A DNA stretch of 41,279 bases from positions 1 through 41,279 of the forward strand of contig JAGXAO010000006.1 of the NCBI GenBank assembly GCA_018971565.1, given 5' to 3'. This DNA is from Rhodospirillales bacterium (GTDB taxonomy: Bacteria; Pseudomonadota; Alphaproteobacteria; Acetobacterales; Acetobacteraceae). A program made the translations under genes and the position numbers. The first letter of the stretch is position 1, and each line of letters starts with the position of its first letter. Shown here piece after piece: positions 40,012 to 41,279 of the stretch. Under the pieces are notes generated by a model. The model was not told where the DNA came from and ran no database searches. It was given only the letters and a program-made list of their open reading frames with translations.

Positions 40012-40571
40012 ACCTGCCGGATATCCTTTTCTTTTTCCGAGAAATTATCGTCCACGCGCTTAATGTAGCCATCAGTCAGTTTTTGTACCTGATCAGCCCA
40101 GTCCCGCTCCTCATCTTCAGAGATTTCGGATTTTTTCTGCAAGGCTTTGATCTGCTCCATGCCGTCGCGCCGCACCCCGCGCACGGCAATGCGCGCCGCC
40201 TCGGCATATTTATTGGCGGTCTTAACGAGCTCGATACGGCGCTCCTCGGTCAGCACCGGCAGCGGCACGCGAATCGTCTGCCCGTCCGGCTGCGGGTTCA
40301 GGCCCAGTCCGCAATCGCGAATCGCCGCCACGGTGGAATTCACCATCGAACGGTCCCACACCTGCACGGTGATCATCCGCGCTTCCGGCACCGCTATGGT
40401 GGCCACCTGGTTCAGCGGCATCATTGAGCCATAGGCGTCCACCTTCACTGGCTCCAGCAGCGCCGGGCTGGCGCGGCCAGTCCGCAGGCCGGAGAACTCG
40501 CGCCTCAGCGCCTCCAAAGCGCCGTCCATGCGGCGGGTAAGATCGGTGGTGATCGTGTCTAAATCGGCCAT
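40008..40571 (-). CDS. frr: Ribosome recycling factor
   Basis: RMDGALEALRREFSGLRTGRASPALLEPVKVDAYGSMMPLNQVATI...RTRVPLPVLTEERR-like motifs. Confidence 0.97.
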   Translation of the reverse strand: MADLDTITTDLTRRMDGALEALRREFSGLRTGRASPALLEPVKVDAYGSMMPLNQVATIAVPEARMITVQVWDRSMVNSTVAAIRDCGLGLNPQPDGQTIRVPLPVLTEERRIELVKTANKYAEAARIAVRGVRRDGMEQIKALQKKSEISEDEERDWADQVQKLTDGYIKRVDDNFSEKEKDIRQV

Positions 40572-40587
40572 GTGACGAACCTTCTTT

Positions 40588-41279
40588 TTAGTTCTCTATA
40601 ATCCGGGTGAAGGGGCCTTCCCCACGCATTACCGCGGCGAAGGCGCCAGGGGCATGGATGTTGAAGACCAGAATCGGCAGCTTGTTCTCTCGGCTAAGTG
40701 ATATGGCAGCGGCATCCATTACGTTCAGGTCACGCGCCAGAACATCCAGATACGTCAGCTCTTCATAACGTTTAGCGTTCTGGTCCTTGCGCGGATCAGC
40801 TGAATAAACGCCATCCACCTGGGTTCCCTTCAGCATCGCATCGCATTTCATCTCGGTGGCGCGCAGGGCGGCGGCGGTATCTGTCGTGAAGAAAGGATTA
40901 CCTGTACCGGCAGCAAAAATCACCACCCTGCCCTTTTCCATATGCCGCTCGGCGCGGCGGCGGATATAGGGCTCGCATACCGATTCCATGGAGATGGCGC
41001 TCTGCACGCGGGTCGGCACACCCATCTTTTCCAACGCGGACTGCACACCCAGCGCATTCATCACCGTGGCCAGCATACCCATGTAATCGGCCTGGGCGCG
41101 GTCCATGCCCGCCGCAGCACCAGCTACGCCACGGAAAATGTTTCCGCCGCCAATCACCAGGCAAACCTGAACCCCCATGGCGATCACATCGCGCACATCC
41201 GCGGCAATGGCGTTCACCGTTTCCGTATCCAGCCCGTAATCACGCTTGCCCATCAGGGCTTCGCCGGAAACCTTCAGCA
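40588..41279 (-). CDS. pyrH: Uridylate kinase (5' end outside window)
   Basis: Reading on to the window edge gives ...[45 protein letters not shown]. Confidence 0.95.
   Translation of the reverse strand, partial: LKVSGEALMGKRDYGLDTETVNAIAADVRDVIAMGVQVCLVIGGGNIFRGVAGAAAGMDRAQADYMGMLATVMNALGVQSALEKMGVPTRVQSAISMESVCEPYIRRRAERHMEKGRVVIFAAGTGNPFFTTDTAAALRATEMKCDAMLKGTQVDGVYSADPRKDQNAKRYEELTYLDVLARDLNVMDAAAISLSRENKLPILVFNIHAPGAFAAVMRGEGPFTRIIEN

Noticed and set aside
1-41279. CRISPR arrays, rRNA genes or prophage modules
   Set aside because: No regularly spaced direct repeats, rRNA sequence or phage structural genes were seen.

Overview
The window is about 41 kb of mostly GC-rich, densely coded bacterial chromosome. 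Gene content and order suggest an alphaproteobacterium, probably an acidophilic Acetobacteraceae; this placement is inference only. Housekeeping blocks are: (i) SPOR protein-argS-dgt, with divergent A-type Fe-S carrier and exonuclease III genes; (ii) a complete SUF operon on the minus strand (rrf2 regulator-sufB-sufC-sufD-sufS-sufU-sufT-sufA), with a palindrome just upstream of the regulator; (iii) gph/glmS, an FAH-family gene, and fdhD convergent with a YdeP/FdhF-like molybdopterin oxidoreductase; (iv) tRNA-Leu(CAA) and tRNA-Asn(GTT); (v) the lpxI-lpxA-fabZ-lpxD-ompH-bamA-rseP-dxr-cdsA-uppS-frr-pyrH envelope/isoprenoid cluster. The accessory part (about 18.77-29.2 kb) starts with an AT-rich segment next to the tRNAs that carries a secreted beta-propeller protein and a porin gene. 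The porin is split by a 2566-bp IS1595-type transposon (21118-23683) with 35-bp perfect terminal inverted repeats and an exact 8-bp target duplication (AAAATTTA). Removing the element and one target copy restores the porin frame. Besides its transposase, the element carries an oppositely oriented, tightly coupled passenger module: a 262-aa protein of unknown function, a PIN-domain nuclease with all four acidic positions, and a 64-aa ORF with its own Shine-Dalgarno that runs antisense into the transposase 3' end. This mobile module is the best candidate for an undescribed system. An isolated ureG, two glycosyltransferases and a sulfotransferase complete the accessory region.
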